Part shown: positions 1-6,161 of the stretch, piece by piece
Layout: the number at the start of each line of letters is the position of its first letter
Numbering within the stretch: position 1 is the stretch's first letter
Source: an uncultured Eubacteriales bacterium
GTDB lineage: Bacteria; Bacillota_A; Clostridia; Oscillospirales; Oscillospiraceae
Assembly (NCBI GenBank): GCA_949451265.1
Contig: CASTQR010000071.1
Coordinates: 1-7,697, forward strand
DNA length: 7,697 nucleotides
Reading direction: 5' to 3'
Made by a program: the position numbers and the translations under genes
The notes under the pieces: generated by a model
The model's database searches: none
What the model was told of the DNA's origin: nothing
Seen by the model: the letters and a program-made list of their open reading frames with translations, nothing else

Positions 1-930
1 ACGCCGGAGCCCACCCCCGCCCCTGACCCCATGGAGGGGGCGCTGCTGGCGCTGGAGCCGGGGACGGCGTTCCGGATCCTGAAGGAGTCCGGGGACTGGT
101 GGCAGGTGCGGGCCCAGGGGACGACGGGCTGGGTGGAGCACCGCTACTGCCTGATCAACCTGCCCAACGTGGTGCCGTCCATGATCTATAACGACACCAA
201 CGCCTATTCCTCCGTCTTTGTCAGCTCGGGGAAGAACATCCCCGGCATCACCGGCAAGGCCCTCTACCAGGCCAAGACGGACAACCCCCGGCTGGGCCGG
301 AGGGAGTTCCTCATGCCGGTGCTGTACACCATGGCCAAAAACGTATGCCGGGCCCAGCAGAACGCCCTGGCGGAGGGCAATACCCTGGTGCTGTACGAGG
401 GGTTCCGGCCCTACACCGCCCAGATGGCGGTGGTGCGCGGACTGTCCGCCCTGGCCCGGAAGGACGGGGACGTGAACGCCGGCATCTCCACAAAGCCCTG
501 GAGCATTTCCTGGTTTATCGCCACCGGGGCCTCCAACCACCAGCAGGGGTATGCCATGGATGTCAGCCTTGCCAAGGTGACGAAGGCCCATGCCGCCCGG
601 ATCGGCGGGTACAGCTATGTCCAGGTGGACGAATATGAGGAATACGCCATGCCCACCCCCATCCACGAGCTGAGTATGGCGGCGGCCACCTATACCAAGC
701 CGGTGGCCATCTTCTCGGACACGGCGTGGCGCAAAGCCACGCTGGCCCCAGCCATGGCCGCCAACCAGCCCGCTTTGGCCCTTCAGCGCTACTGCACCTC
801 GGCCAAGCTGACCCCTTTGGCCTCCGAGTGGTGGCACTTCAATGACCTGCTTGCCCAGAGACAGACGAAGGACTGGCCCAGCAGGGGGGATTATCAGGTG
901 CGCGACTGCCGCAGCGCGATCCCATCTTAA
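1..930 (+). CDS. Secreted SH3b + M15-family D-Ala-D-Ala carboxypeptidase-like protein (5' partial)
   Basis: Likely a zinc peptidase acting on the peptide part of peptidoglycan outside the membrane (DD-carboxypeptidase/DD-peptidase type). The frame is open from base 1, and bases 1-30 encode a Pro/Thr-rich linker (TPEPTPAPDP), so the real start and any signal peptide lie upstream; the ATG at 31 is probably internal. Codons from 31 to about 165 read as an SH3b domain (GTAFRILKESGDWWQVR, then GWVEHRYC). The peptidase part follows: YEGFRP at about 397-414, the zinc motif SNHQQGYAMD (His 538-540, Asp 559-561), and EWWHF (Glu 826-828, His 835-837). These match the SxHxxGxAxD and ExWH motifs of the M15 family, so the active site looks complete. 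The stop at 928-930 fits a natural C-terminus. The exact substrate (D-Ala-D-Ala or another cross-link) cannot be told from sequence. Confidence 0.85.
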   Translation, partial: TPEPTPAPDPMEGALLALEPGTAFRILKESGDWWQVRAQGTTGWVEHRYCLINLPNVVPSMIYNDTNAYSSVFVSSGKNIPGITGKALYQAKTDNPRLGRREFLMPVLYTMAKNVCRAQQNALAEGNTLVLYEGFRPYTAQMAVVRGLSALARKDGDVNAGISTKPWSISWFIATGASNHQQGYAMDVSLAKVTKAHAARIGGYSYVQVDEYEEYAMPTPIHELSMAAATYTKPVAIFSDTAWRKATLAPAMAANQPALALQRYCTSAKLTPLASEWWHFNDLLAQRQTKDWPSRGDYQVRDCRSAIPS

Positions 931-1074
931 AGGGGTTCTGAACGTATCTTTCGCGCCGCTGTCCGGCGGGCGGCGCCCTTTGGCCGCATCCCCACCATCC
1001 GCTGGCGGCTGGAGGCCGGGACCCACCGGCTGGCCACGGTGGTGACCGGGGCCACGGCAGACGAAAAGGAGTGA
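931..1074 (+). pseudogene. C-terminal remnant of an unidentified gene, possibly a polysaccharide lyase
   Basis: After the peptidase stop, the same frame stays open to TGA at 1072-1074. From about 985 it reads as plausible protein (PTIRWRLEAGTHRLATVV, then TGATADEKE) that resembles the end of a beta-sandwich domain. No start codon or ribosome binding site lies between 930 and this stretch. Its stop sits just inside the AAAGGAG ribosome binding site of the next gene, the usual arrangement between neighbours in an operon. I read it as the 3' end of a gene that once preceded the discoidin gene and lost its 5' part. A heparinase II/III-like or other secreted carbohydrate enzyme would fit the neighbours, but that is a guess. 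It could also be non-coding GC-rich sequence. Confidence 0.4.
1065..1071 (+). promoter_or_regulatory. Ribosome binding site deciding the start of the discoidin-like gene
   Basis: AAAGGAG lies 8 nt before the ATG at 1080. The same frame could start at GTG 1071, but that codon overlaps the ribosome binding site and would have no site of its own, so ATG 1080 is chosen. Confidence 0.75.
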
Positions 1075-1079
1075 GTTTC

Positions 1080-1877
1080 ATGGAACTGCGCATTTCCATT
1101 CTGGGCGGCGGCGGGCAGGTCAAGGCCCAGGCGTCCGGGACAGATCTGGTGTCCCTGGTATACTCCGCCCCCTATGAGGAGGGGGACGTTATCACCCTGT
1201 CCGGCGACCGATCCGGCTATGTGACGGCCCGGCTGGAGGACAGCCTGCCGGAGACCTTCGGCTATTTGGCCGGGGAGTTCCGGCTGGCGGTGCCCTTCGG
1301 GGAAAAGCGGGTGAGCTATTCCCCCAAGAGCTTTACCGGGGCGCTTCACCTGCTTCAGGCGCGGGCGGCGGAGCCGGAGGAAATAGGGGCTCAACGGAAC
1401 CTGGCGCTGAACCCCCTGGACAGCCACGACAATACCGGCTTCTTCCCCCACGCCTCCGCCAACGTGGAGACCCGGGGGGAATCCGTCTTTGCCGCCCGCA
1501 ACGCCATCGACGGGTGCTGGGCCAACGACAGCCACGGCGCCTGGCCCTACCAGAGCTGGGGCATCAACCGGGACCCGGAGGCGGAGCTGACCCTGGACTT
1601 CGGACGGGAGGTGGAGATCCACCGGCTGGTGTTCACCCTCCGGGCGGACTTCCCCCACGACAACTGGTGGAAGCGGTGCACCGTCCGGTTTTCCGACGGC
1701 TCGGAGATCACGCCGGAGTTCGTCAAGACCGGCGCGCGCCAGACGGTGGAGCTGGAACGGCGCGGGGCGCGCTGGCTGAAGGTGTGCCGGCTCATCAAGG
1801 ACGAGGGCGACCTCTCCCCCTTCCCGGCGCTGACCCAGCTGGAGGTCTGGGGGACGGAGGCCCCGCTGCAAAGTTGA
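1080..1877 (+). CDS. Discoidin/F5-8 type C-like carbohydrate-binding protein
   Basis: The product is 265 aa with start MELRISILGG. The C-terminal half, from about residue 110, looks like a galactose-binding/discoidin beta-sandwich: NLALNPLDSHDN, ARNAIDGCWANDSHG, SWGINRDPEAELTLDFG, a hydrophobic strand IHRLVFTLRADFPHDNWW, then VRFSDGS and a closing LTQLEVWG. The 'asset-up, DG..W...G..SWG' layout and the 'LTLDFG..VEI..L' strand are typical of F5/8 type C modules. There is no signal peptide and no catalytic motif is obvious. The N-terminal ~100 residues (GGGGQVKAQASGTDLVSLVY, DVITLSG) suggest a second beta-rich domain. The protein probably binds or acts on a glycan. It lies between two gene remnants (931-1074 and a dehydrogenase stub at 1893), so it may be the last intact piece of a glycan-utilisation operon. 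No residue-level function is claimed. Confidence 0.75.
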   Translation: MELRISILGGGGQVKAQASGTDLVSLVYSAPYEEGDVITLSGDRSGYVTARLEDSLPETFGYLAGEFRLAVPFGEKRVSYSPKSFTGALHLLQARAAEPEEIGAQRNLALNPLDSHDNTGFFPHASANVETRGESVFAARNAIDGCWANDSHGAWPYQSWGINRDPEAELTLDFGREVEIHRLVFTLRADFPHDNWWKRCTVRFSDGSEITPEFVKTGARQTVELERRGARWLKVCRLIKDEGDLSPFPALTQLEVWGTEAPLQS

Positions 1878-1892
1878 AATGAGGAACGTTTT

Positions 1893-1940
1893 ATGAGTAC
1901 TATGTTTGATTGAACCGGGAAAACCGCCCTGGTCACCAGG
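1893..1940 (+). pseudogene. 5' stub of a short-chain dehydrogenase (SDR), nonsense-mutated and truncated
   Basis: A GAGGA ribosome binding site (1881-1885) precedes ATG 1893. Translation gives MSTMFD, then TGA (1911-1913), then TGKTALVT. The pattern 'MFD-x-TGKTALVTG' is the classic N-terminus of SDR oxidoreductases, with the first beta strand and the start of the TGxxxGxG dinucleotide-binding loop (gluconate 5-dehydrogenase-like proteins often begin this way). The TGA sits where Leu or Trp is usual, so a TGG-to-TGA change is the simplest reading. The match ends at about 1938: Arg replaces the expected Gly and nothing SDR-like follows. Only about 15 codons remain, so no product is made. It implies that the discoidin gene was once followed by a dehydrogenase of sugar-acid or polyol metabolism. 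Confidence 0.65.
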
Positions 1941-1978
1941 TTCCTAAGCCGCGCCCTCCGCTGTTTGCATAGAAAACT

Positions 1979-2010
1979 GCCACCCGGTCACATACCGGGT
2001 GGCTTTTTTT
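1979..2010 (+). terminator. Rho-independent terminator
   Basis: A perfect 10-bp stem, GCCACCCGGT / ACCGGGTGGC (1979-1988 and 1994-2003), encloses the 5-nt loop CACAT and is followed by seven T (2004-2010). It ends rightward transcription from the discoidin/SDR remnant region. On the opposite strand the hairpin is followed only by AGTTTTC, so it may also act weakly on leftward transcripts from the HxlR gene. Confidence 0.92.
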
Positions 2011-2064
2011 GTCTTGGGGATCAACCAGCCTCAGAAGTCCTGCAAATATTGAGAGAGGAAATTT

Positions 2065-2394
2065 TCAGGCTTGTTTTGCCTTGTATTCCTGGCCCCACGA
2101 CCCCATGGCATCCAGGACAGGCTTCAGGCTGTACCCCAGCTCTGTCAGCGTATATTCCACCCTGGGCGGAACCTCGGCATAGACCGCACGGACAAGCAGC
2201 CCGCTGTCCTCCATCTGCCGCAGCTGGGTGGTCAGCACTTTTTGGCTGACCGCCCCAATGGACTTTCTCAATTCTCCAAACCGCTTTGTGCCCGGGAGCA
2301 GATCCCGCAGAATCAACACCTTCCATTTGTCACCAATTAAAGTCAAGGTAGTTTCCACCGGACAGGCCGGCAGTTCCTTTGCCGCAGTTGTCAT
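2065..2394 (-). CDS. HxlR-family winged-helix transcriptional regulator
   Basis: The product is 109 aa, the usual HxlR length. It opens with MTTAAKELPACPVETTLTLI and continues IGDKWKVLILRDLL, RFGELRKSIGAVSQKVLTTQ, LRQMEDSGLLVR, then a wing and VEYTLTELGYSL, which is the standard HxlR (MarR-related) winged-helix order. Cys11, before the first helix, is the conserved cysteine that in several HxlR proteins senses electrophiles, aldehydes or oxidants; sensing here is an inference. The frame extends 16 codons upstream, but the start at 2394 is preferred because GGAGGAAATTCGT precedes it directly. The gene is divergent from the PNPOx-ferredoxin/ABC operon and its promoter is visible at 2444-2473. 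It probably regulates the operon and itself through the shared intergenic region. Confidence 0.93.
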   Translation of the reverse strand: MTTAAKELPACPVETTLTLIGDKWKVLILRDLLPGTKRFGELRKSIGAVSQKVLTTQLRQMEDSGLLVRAVYAEVPPRVEYTLTELGYSLKPVLDAMGSWGQEYKAKQA

Positions 2395-2443
2395 ACGAAT
2401 TTCCTCCAATTTTCCATAGCTGCCATCAGGAGTGTACAGCACA

Positions 2444-2473
2444 ATTTTACGGCATGGGGCGGAACCGTGTCAA
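2444..2473 (-). promoter_or_regulatory. Sigma-70-type promoter of the HxlR gene
   Basis: Reading leftward, a perfect TTGACA (-35, 2473-2468) is followed after 18 nt by TAAAAT (-10, 2449-2444). Transcription would begin at about 2437, giving a leader of roughly 40 nt before the GGAGG site and the ATG at 2394. Confidence 0.75.
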
Positions 2474-2509
2474 GCGTTTCAACTGATTCGGCGGGGCCGG
2501 CCGCGAAGC

Positions 2510-2525
2510 ATTGGGATCGCCCAAT
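2510..2525. promoter_or_regulatory. Perfect dyad in the divergent intergenic region (operator candidate)
   Basis: ATTGGG-ATCG-CCCAAT is a perfect 6-bp inverted repeat with a 4-nt centre. It lies between the two divergent promoters, about 40 bp upstream of each -35 box. This fits a binding site for the dimeric HxlR protein or another regulator. A chance palindrome is possible. Confidence 0.35.
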
Positions 2526-2564
2526 CGTCACCCCCAGGTAACTATGCCACAATTATGTGCCTAC

Positions 2565-2593
2565 TTTACGATAACGGAATTTTGCGTTATACT
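2565..2593 (+). promoter_or_regulatory. Promoter of the PNPOx-ferredoxin/ABC operon with embedded dyad operator
   Basis: TTTACG (-35, 2565-2570) and TATACT (-10, 2588-2593) are separated by exactly 17 nt. The spacer holds a perfect inverted repeat, ATAACG-N8-CGTTAT (2571-2576 and 2585-2590), with a partly symmetric AA..TT core. The right arm overlaps the -10 box, so a protein bound there would block RNA polymerase. HxlR-family regulators often bind such dyads in divergent regions, so the neighbouring HxlR protein is the obvious candidate. Confidence 0.65.
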
Positions 2594-2647
2594 GATTGCA
2601 ACGAACGGGGAGGCATCGTCTCCCCGGAAATTGGAGGTTCCCCCCAT

Positions 2648-3259
2648 ATGAACGAAATCGCAAAAAAGTATGTCAACCTGTTCCGGCAGGTGAAGATCGC
2701 CACCGCCGCCACGGTGGACGCCCAAGGCCATCCTCAGGCCCGCATCATCAACGTGATGCTGGCGGAGGACGACGGGATGTATATCGTCACGTCCAAGGGC
2801 AAGCCCTTCTATAAACAGCTGGTGGAAAGCGGCGAGATCGCCCTGGCCGCCATGTGCCCCGACTGCCAGTCCCTGAAGTTCACCGGCAAGCTCCGGGTGG
2901 CGGGCAAGGAGTGGGTGGACAAGGTCTTTGAACAGAACCCCGGCATGAACGAGGTCTACCCCGGCGAGAGCCGATACATTCTGGACGCCTTCCACATCTA
3001 CGAAGGGCACGGAGAATGGTTCGATCTGCTTCACTACCCCATCAGCCGGGAAAGCTTCGCCTACGGCGGGGACACGGTGGAGAAAAACGGCTTTGTGATC
3101 TCGGACAGGTGCGTTGGCTGCGGCGCGTGCGCCAAGGCCTGCCCCCAGCAGTGCATTGCCGCCGGAAGCCCCTATGCCATCGACCCGGCCCACTGCCTCC
3201 AGTGCGGGCGGTGCGTGGAGTTCTGCCCCGTGGACGCCGTTGACCGGCTGCACCCGTAA
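2648..3259 (+). CDS. PNPOx-like flavin-binding domain fused to 2[4Fe-4S] ferredoxin
   Basis: The product is 203 aa. Residues 1 to about 135 look like a pyridoxamine 5'-phosphate oxidase-fold domain (VKIATAATVDAQGHPQARII, then MYIVTSKGKPFYKQL and LKFTGKLRV), which usually binds FMN or a related cofactor. Residues 155-166 and 183-194 are two CxxCxxCxxxCP motifs (Cys 155/158/161/165 and 183/186/189/193), a bacterial-type 2[4Fe-4S] ferredoxin. The protein is probably a cytosolic flavin/iron-sulfur oxidoreductase that moves electrons between a ferredoxin pool and a small substrate; that substrate is unknown. It is not expected to be the true PdxH enzyme. The start at 2648 is preferred over frames opening further upstream because those lie ahead of the promoter at 2565-2593, and GGAGG (2634-2638) precedes this ATG. 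It is first in the operon, with only 5 nt before the permease gene. Confidence 0.9.
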   Translation: MNEIAKKYVNLFRQVKIATAATVDAQGHPQARIINVMLAEDDGMYIVTSKGKPFYKQLVESGEIALAAMCPDCQSLKFTGKLRVAGKEWVDKVFEQNPGMNEVYPGESRYILDAFHIYEGHGEWFDLLHYPISRESFAYGGDTVEKNGFVISDRCVGCGACAKACPQQCIAAGSPYAIDPAHCLQCGRCVEFCPVDAVDRLHP

Positions 3260-3264
3260 CCGCT

Positions 3265-3909
3265 ATGGGTGAGCTGGTTCAAGAGGTGCTTGCGCTCTAC
3301 GCCGAGCGCGGCGACTGGTTCCTGGGCCTGCTGTGGGAGCACTTTCTCCTGTCGGGCCAAGCCATCCTGCTGTCCGGGGGCATCGGTCTTTTGCTGGGGA
3401 TCTTCATCGCCCAGTGCCCGAGGCTGGCGCCCGCCGTCATGGGGATATGCAATGTGCTGTATACGATTCCCGCCATCTCCCTGCTGGGCATCCTGATCCC
3501 ATTCACCGGGATCGGGAATAAAACGGCGTTGATTGCCCTGACTATCTATGGGATCATGCCCATGATCCGGAATACCTACGTGGGCCTGACCACCCTGGAT
3601 CCGGATATTCTGGAGGCGGCCAACGGCATGGGCAGCACCCCGTTTCAGGTACTGCTGCGGATCAAGCTGCCCATGGCCGCCGGGGTGATTCTGGCGGGGG
3701 TGCGGAACATGGTGGTCATGACTGTCTCCGTGGCGGGCATCGCATCCTTTGTGGGGGCGGGGGGCCTGGGCGTGTCCATCTACCGGGGCATCACCATCTA
3801 CAATCCCGCCATGACCGCGGCGGGGAGCATTTTGATTGCGGCCCTGGCGGTTTTGCTGGATCTCATTTTGGGACGTGTGGAAAAATACTTCAAAAAATAC
3901 GGGAGCTGA
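3265..3909 (+). CDS. ABC transporter permease, glycine betaine/choline/carnitine (OpuC/ProW) class
   Basis: A 214-aa integral membrane protein of the BPD_transp_1 fold, with about six hydrophobic segments. The coupling (EAA) loop reads EAANGMGSTPFQVLLRIKLP, with EAA at residues 117-119, Gly123 and Leu-Pro 135-136; this loop contacts the ATPase. NVLYTIPAISLLGILIP, GIGNKTALIALTIYGIMPMI and FVGAGGLGVSIYRGI are segments typical of OpuCB/OpuCD/ProW-like permeases. It would form a homodimeric pore because only one permease gene is present, whereas OpuC systems often have two. No clear ribosome binding site precedes ATG 3265. The start follows the previous stop by 5 nt, so translation is probably coupled. 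The ligand class comes from family resemblance. Confidence 0.92.
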   Translation: MGELVQEVLALYAERGDWFLGLLWEHFLLSGQAILLSGGIGLLLGIFIAQCPRLAPAVMGICNVLYTIPAISLLGILIPFTGIGNKTALIALTIYGIMPMIRNTYVGLTTLDPDILEAANGMGSTPFQVLLRIKLPMAAGVILAGVRNMVVMTVSVAGIASFVGAGGLGVSIYRGITIYNPAMTAAGSILIAALAVLLDLILGRVEKYFKKYGS

Positions 3910-3914
3910 TTACC

Positions 3915-4826
3915 ATGAAAAAGAAAATTCTTGCGTTTGCCCTGGCCCTGGCCGCTGTCCTGAGCCTGTCCGCCTGCGGAAAATCCCCCGGCGCCGGCGC
4001 CGGGCCAGTGAAGATCGCCACCAAGCCCATGACGGAGCAGTATATCCTGGGGGAGATGCTGGGCCTTCTCATCCAGGACGCGGGCTATGAGGCGGAGATC
4101 ACCAAGGGCATCGGCGGCGGCACCAACAACATCCACCCCGCCATGGAGAAGGGGGAGTTCGACCTCTACCCGGAGTACACCTCCAGCGGCTGGGTGATGG
4201 TGCTGGATCACGACGCCATCGGCGTGGATGATACCGAGATGTTCGACAGCCTCAGGTCGGAGTACCAGGAGAAGTTCGGCATGACCTGGGTGGGCCTCTA
4301 CGGCTTCAACAACACCTTCGCCATCGCCGTCCGGGAGGAGGCCGCCCGGCAGTACGGCCTGAAAACCACCAGCGATCTGGCGGCTGCGGCGGGGGATCTG
4401 AATTTCGGCGGAAACCCGGACTATCTTGAGCGGGCGGACGGCTTCCCCCTGCTGGCGGAGACCTACGGGCTGGACTTCAAGAGCGTCCGCGATATCGACA
4501 TCGGCCTGAAATACCAGGCCCTCCGGAACGGGGACATTGATGTCACCAACGCTTTTACCACCGATGCCCAGCTGGGCAGTCCGGACGGCGGCATCGTCAC
4601 GCTGGAGGACGACAGGCATTTGCAGGTGAACTATTTCTGCTCCACCGTGGTGCGGCAGGACGCGCTGGAGAAATACCCCGGCCTGGAGGAGGCGCTGAGG
4701 AAGATGGACGGCCTGCTGTCCGACGGCGAGATGGCCCGCCTGAACTACCTGGTGGAGGTGGAAGGGGCGGACGAAAAAGAGACTGCCCGAGACTTCCTGA
4801 TGGAAAAGGGCGTTTTGAAGGGATGA
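3915..4826 (+). CDS. Substrate-binding lipoprotein, glycine betaine/choline/carnitine (OpuCC/OsmF) class
   Basis: The product is 303 aa. It has a lipoprotein signal: basic MKKK, a hydrophobic stretch, and lipobox LSAC with Cys21 as the lipidated residue, so it is anchored outside the membrane. The mature part begins VKIATKPMTEQYILGEMLGL, followed by GGTNNIHPAMEKGEFDLYPEY (split here only for reading) and TSSGW (residues 83-93), then a second lobe with DIDVTNAFTTDAQL (Asp217). The DLYPEYT segment and the T-D pair match the QAT/OpuAC-type binding proteins for quaternary ammonium compounds. The TSSGW ending replaces the more usual TGTA, so ligand preference may differ from classic OpuCC. GGGAG (3901-3905) sits 9 nt before the ATG and overlaps the permease gene's end. 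It delivers the ligand to the permease encoded just upstream. Confidence 0.92.
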   Translation: MKKKILAFALALAAVLSLSACGKSPGAGAGPVKIATKPMTEQYILGEMLGLLIQDAGYEAEITKGIGGGTNNIHPAMEKGEFDLYPEYTSSGWVMVLDHDAIGVDDTEMFDSLRSEYQEKFGMTWVGLYGFNNTFAIAVREEAARQYGLKTTSDLAAAAGDLNFGGNPDYLERADGFPLLAETYGLDFKSVRDIDIGLKYQALRNGDIDVTNAFTTDAQLGSPDGGIVTLEDDRHLQVNYFCSTVVRQDALEKYPGLEEALRKMDGLLSDGEMARLNYLVEVEGADEKETARDFLMEKGVLKG

Positions 4827-4829
4827 GCC

Positions 4830-5588
4830 ATGGCGGAAACCATCATTCAATTTGACCGTGTGTGCAAATCCTTCGATGAGCACCCGGTTTTGCGGGATTT
4901 CTCCCTCTCCATCGAAAAGGGGACCTTCCTGACGGTCATCGGCCGGTCCGGCTGCGGCAAGACCACCGCCCTGCGGCTGGTCAACGGCCTGATCCCCGCC
5001 GATTCGGGCCGGGTGCTGGTGCAGGGGAGGGACGTGGCGGGCGCCGACCCCGTGGCTTTGCGCCGGGGCATCGGTTACACCATTCAAAACGTGGGGCTGT
5101 TCCCCCACATGACGGTGGAGAAAAATATCGCCTACGTCCCCGCCATCTCCAAGGCCCCGCTCTGGAAAGGGGCGGAACGCCGCCGCCAGACGGAGGAGCT
5201 GCTGCAAACCGTGGGGCTGGAGCCGGGCTTGGCGGGCCGCTATCCCCGGGAGCTGTCCGGCGGGCAGCGCCAGCGGGTGGGCATTGCCCGGGCCCTGGCC
5301 GCCCGGCCGGATATCCTGCTGATGGACGAGCCCTTCGGCGCGGTGGATGAGATCACCCGCCGCCAGCTCCAGGACGAGATCCTGCGCCTGCACCAGGAGC
5401 GGGGGATCACCATCCTGTTCGTCACCCATGACATTGAGGAGGCCCTGAAGCTGGGCACCCGGGTGCTGGTGATGGAGGAGGGACGGGCCACCCAGTTCGC
5501 GCCCCCCAGCGAGGTGATGGAGCGCCCGGCCACCCCCTTCGCGGCCCAGCTGGTGCGGCGCAGCCGGGACTTTGCCCCAAGGCAGTAA
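4830..5588 (+). CDS. ABC transporter ATP-binding protein, OpuCA/ProV class without CBS domains
   Basis: The 252-aa nucleotide-binding subunit powers the importer encoded by the two preceding genes. Walker A is GRSGCGKTT (38-46), the Q-loop is Gln86 (TIQNVGLFPHMT), the signature is LSGGQ (142-146), Walker B is ILLMDEP (162-168) with the catalytic Glu167, the D-loop is at 171-173 and the H-loop is His200 (VTHD). All catalytic elements are intact. QNVGLFPHMTVEKNI and FGAVDEITRRQLQ are typical of quaternary-amine/proline-betaine ATPases. Many OpuCA/OpuAA proteins carry two C-terminal CBS domains that sense ionic strength; this protein ends about 50 residues after the H-loop and has none, so osmotic gating through CBS is absent. 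The start follows the binding-protein stop by 3 nt, with AAGGGA at 4818-4823 as ribosome binding site. Last gene of the operon. Confidence 0.93.
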   Translation: MAETIIQFDRVCKSFDEHPVLRDFSLSIEKGTFLTVIGRSGCGKTTALRLVNGLIPADSGRVLVQGRDVAGADPVALRRGIGYTIQNVGLFPHMTVEKNIAYVPAISKAPLWKGAERRRQTEELLQTVGLEPGLAGRYPRELSGGQRQRVGIARALAARPDILLMDEPFGAVDEITRRQLQDEILRLHQERGITILFVTHDIEEALKLGTRVLVMEEGRATQFAPPSEVMERPATPFAAQLVRRSRDFAPRQ

Positions 5589-5611
5589 ACAATCCATACG
5601 CCTGCCATTCC

Positions 5612-5620
5612 GGAGGTGAT
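5612..5620 (+). promoter_or_regulatory. Strong ribosome binding site of the XRE regulator gene
   Basis: GGAGGTGAT is nearly a full match to the 16S anti-Shine-Dalgarno sequence and ends 4 nt before ATG 5625. It fixes the start. The 36-nt gap after the ATPase gene holds no convincing terminator, so read-through from the ABC operon is possible. Confidence 0.8.
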
Positions 5621-5624
5621 GTAA

Positions 5625-6161
5625 ATGACGAGGCAGGAAACCGTCCGCCGGCTGAACGAGTGTCTGCTGGAAGAAATGCCTGATTACCGCCCCCTGGCGG
5701 CGCGGTTCCCGCAGGGCAAATGCTTATTGCACCTTGTCTACGACCTGCCGAAAGCAGATAAGGCTGCGCCGCCCCATGAACAGCTCGCTTATTACCGCAG
5801 GCTCCGGGGGGTGTCAAAGGACGAGTTGGCCGGTATGATAGGTGTATCAGCCGGGGAGATCGTGAACTACGAAAAGCAGTTCCAGGAAATCTATGATGAC
5901 CAAGCACAAAAGCTGGCCCAAGCCCTGGATATGGACAGCGGCCTTCTGCTGGACGATTACACAAGGTTTGTGTCCCCTGGGTACGGGCAGCGCATCAAGA
6001 ATATCCGTAATGAATTAGGTCTGTCACAAAATCGGTTTTCTCAACTGCTGGGCGTAAACCGAAGCACAGTGTCGATATGGGAAATTGAACTTCACCGGCC
6101 ATCCCGTCAGAATTATCAGAACATCCTCGCAATCAAGGCAAATCAGGAGGTAAGCGCATGA
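5625..6161 (+). CDS. XRE-family regulator with two tandem helix-turn-helix domains
   Basis: The product is 178 aa. Residues ~52-100 form one Cro/C1-type HTH (LAYYRRLRGVSKDELAGMIG, VSAGEIVNYEK). Residues ~120-165 form a second, more canonical one (YGQRIKNIRNELGLSQNRFS, QLLGVNRSTVSIWE). A ~50-residue N-terminal helical segment precedes them. Two HTH units in one chain suggest binding to a long or asymmetric operator. The stop overlaps the next ATG (ATGA, 6158-6161), so it is translationally coupled to the macrodomain gene and is the likely autoregulator of this module. Codons are less GC-rich than in the ABC genes just upstream, which suggests a different history. The signal it senses is unknown. 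Confidence 0.88.
   Translation: MTRQETVRRLNECLLEEMPDYRPLAARFPQGKCLLHLVYDLPKADKAAPPHEQLAYYRRLRGVSKDELAGMIGVSAGEIVNYEKQFQEIYDDQAQKLAQALDMDSGLLLDDYTRFVSPGYGQRIKNIRNELGLSQNRFSQLLGVNRSTVSIWEIELHRPSRQNYQNILAIKANQEVSA

Noticed and set aside
927..1871. A 314-codon minus-strand open frame opposite the discoidin gene
   Set aside because: Biased Pro/Gly/Arg composition, no motif, and fully antisense to a better-supported gene.
1911..1913. TGA read as Trp or selenocysteine in the SDR stub
   Set aside because: The gene is truncated a few codons later and other genes here use TGA as a genuine stop, so recoding is unnecessary.
2548..2559. CACA-ATTA-TGTG dyad upstream of the operon promoter
   Set aside because: Only 4 bp per arm; expected by chance at this length.
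2432..2647. N-terminal extension of the PNPOx-ferredoxin protein up to 2432
   Set aside because: It would start before the promoter at 2565-2593 and overlap the regulator's promoter. The extension has no domain character, and GGAGG precedes ATG 2648.
3798..5597. A 599-codon open frame on the minus strand opposite the ABC genes
   Set aside because: It runs antisense to three genes with intact motifs, has a low-complexity Gly/His/Gln/Leu composition and no recognisable domain. It is a by-product of high GC at third positions.
5572..5600. Possible promoter TTGCCC-17 nt-CATACG before the XRE gene
   Set aside because: Only 4 of 6 and 3 of 6 consensus matches in GC-rich coding sequence; too weak to annotate.
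5580..5606. GGCAG...CTGCC stem after the ATPase gene as a terminator
   Set aside because: Five base pairs with a 16-nt loop and no T tract.
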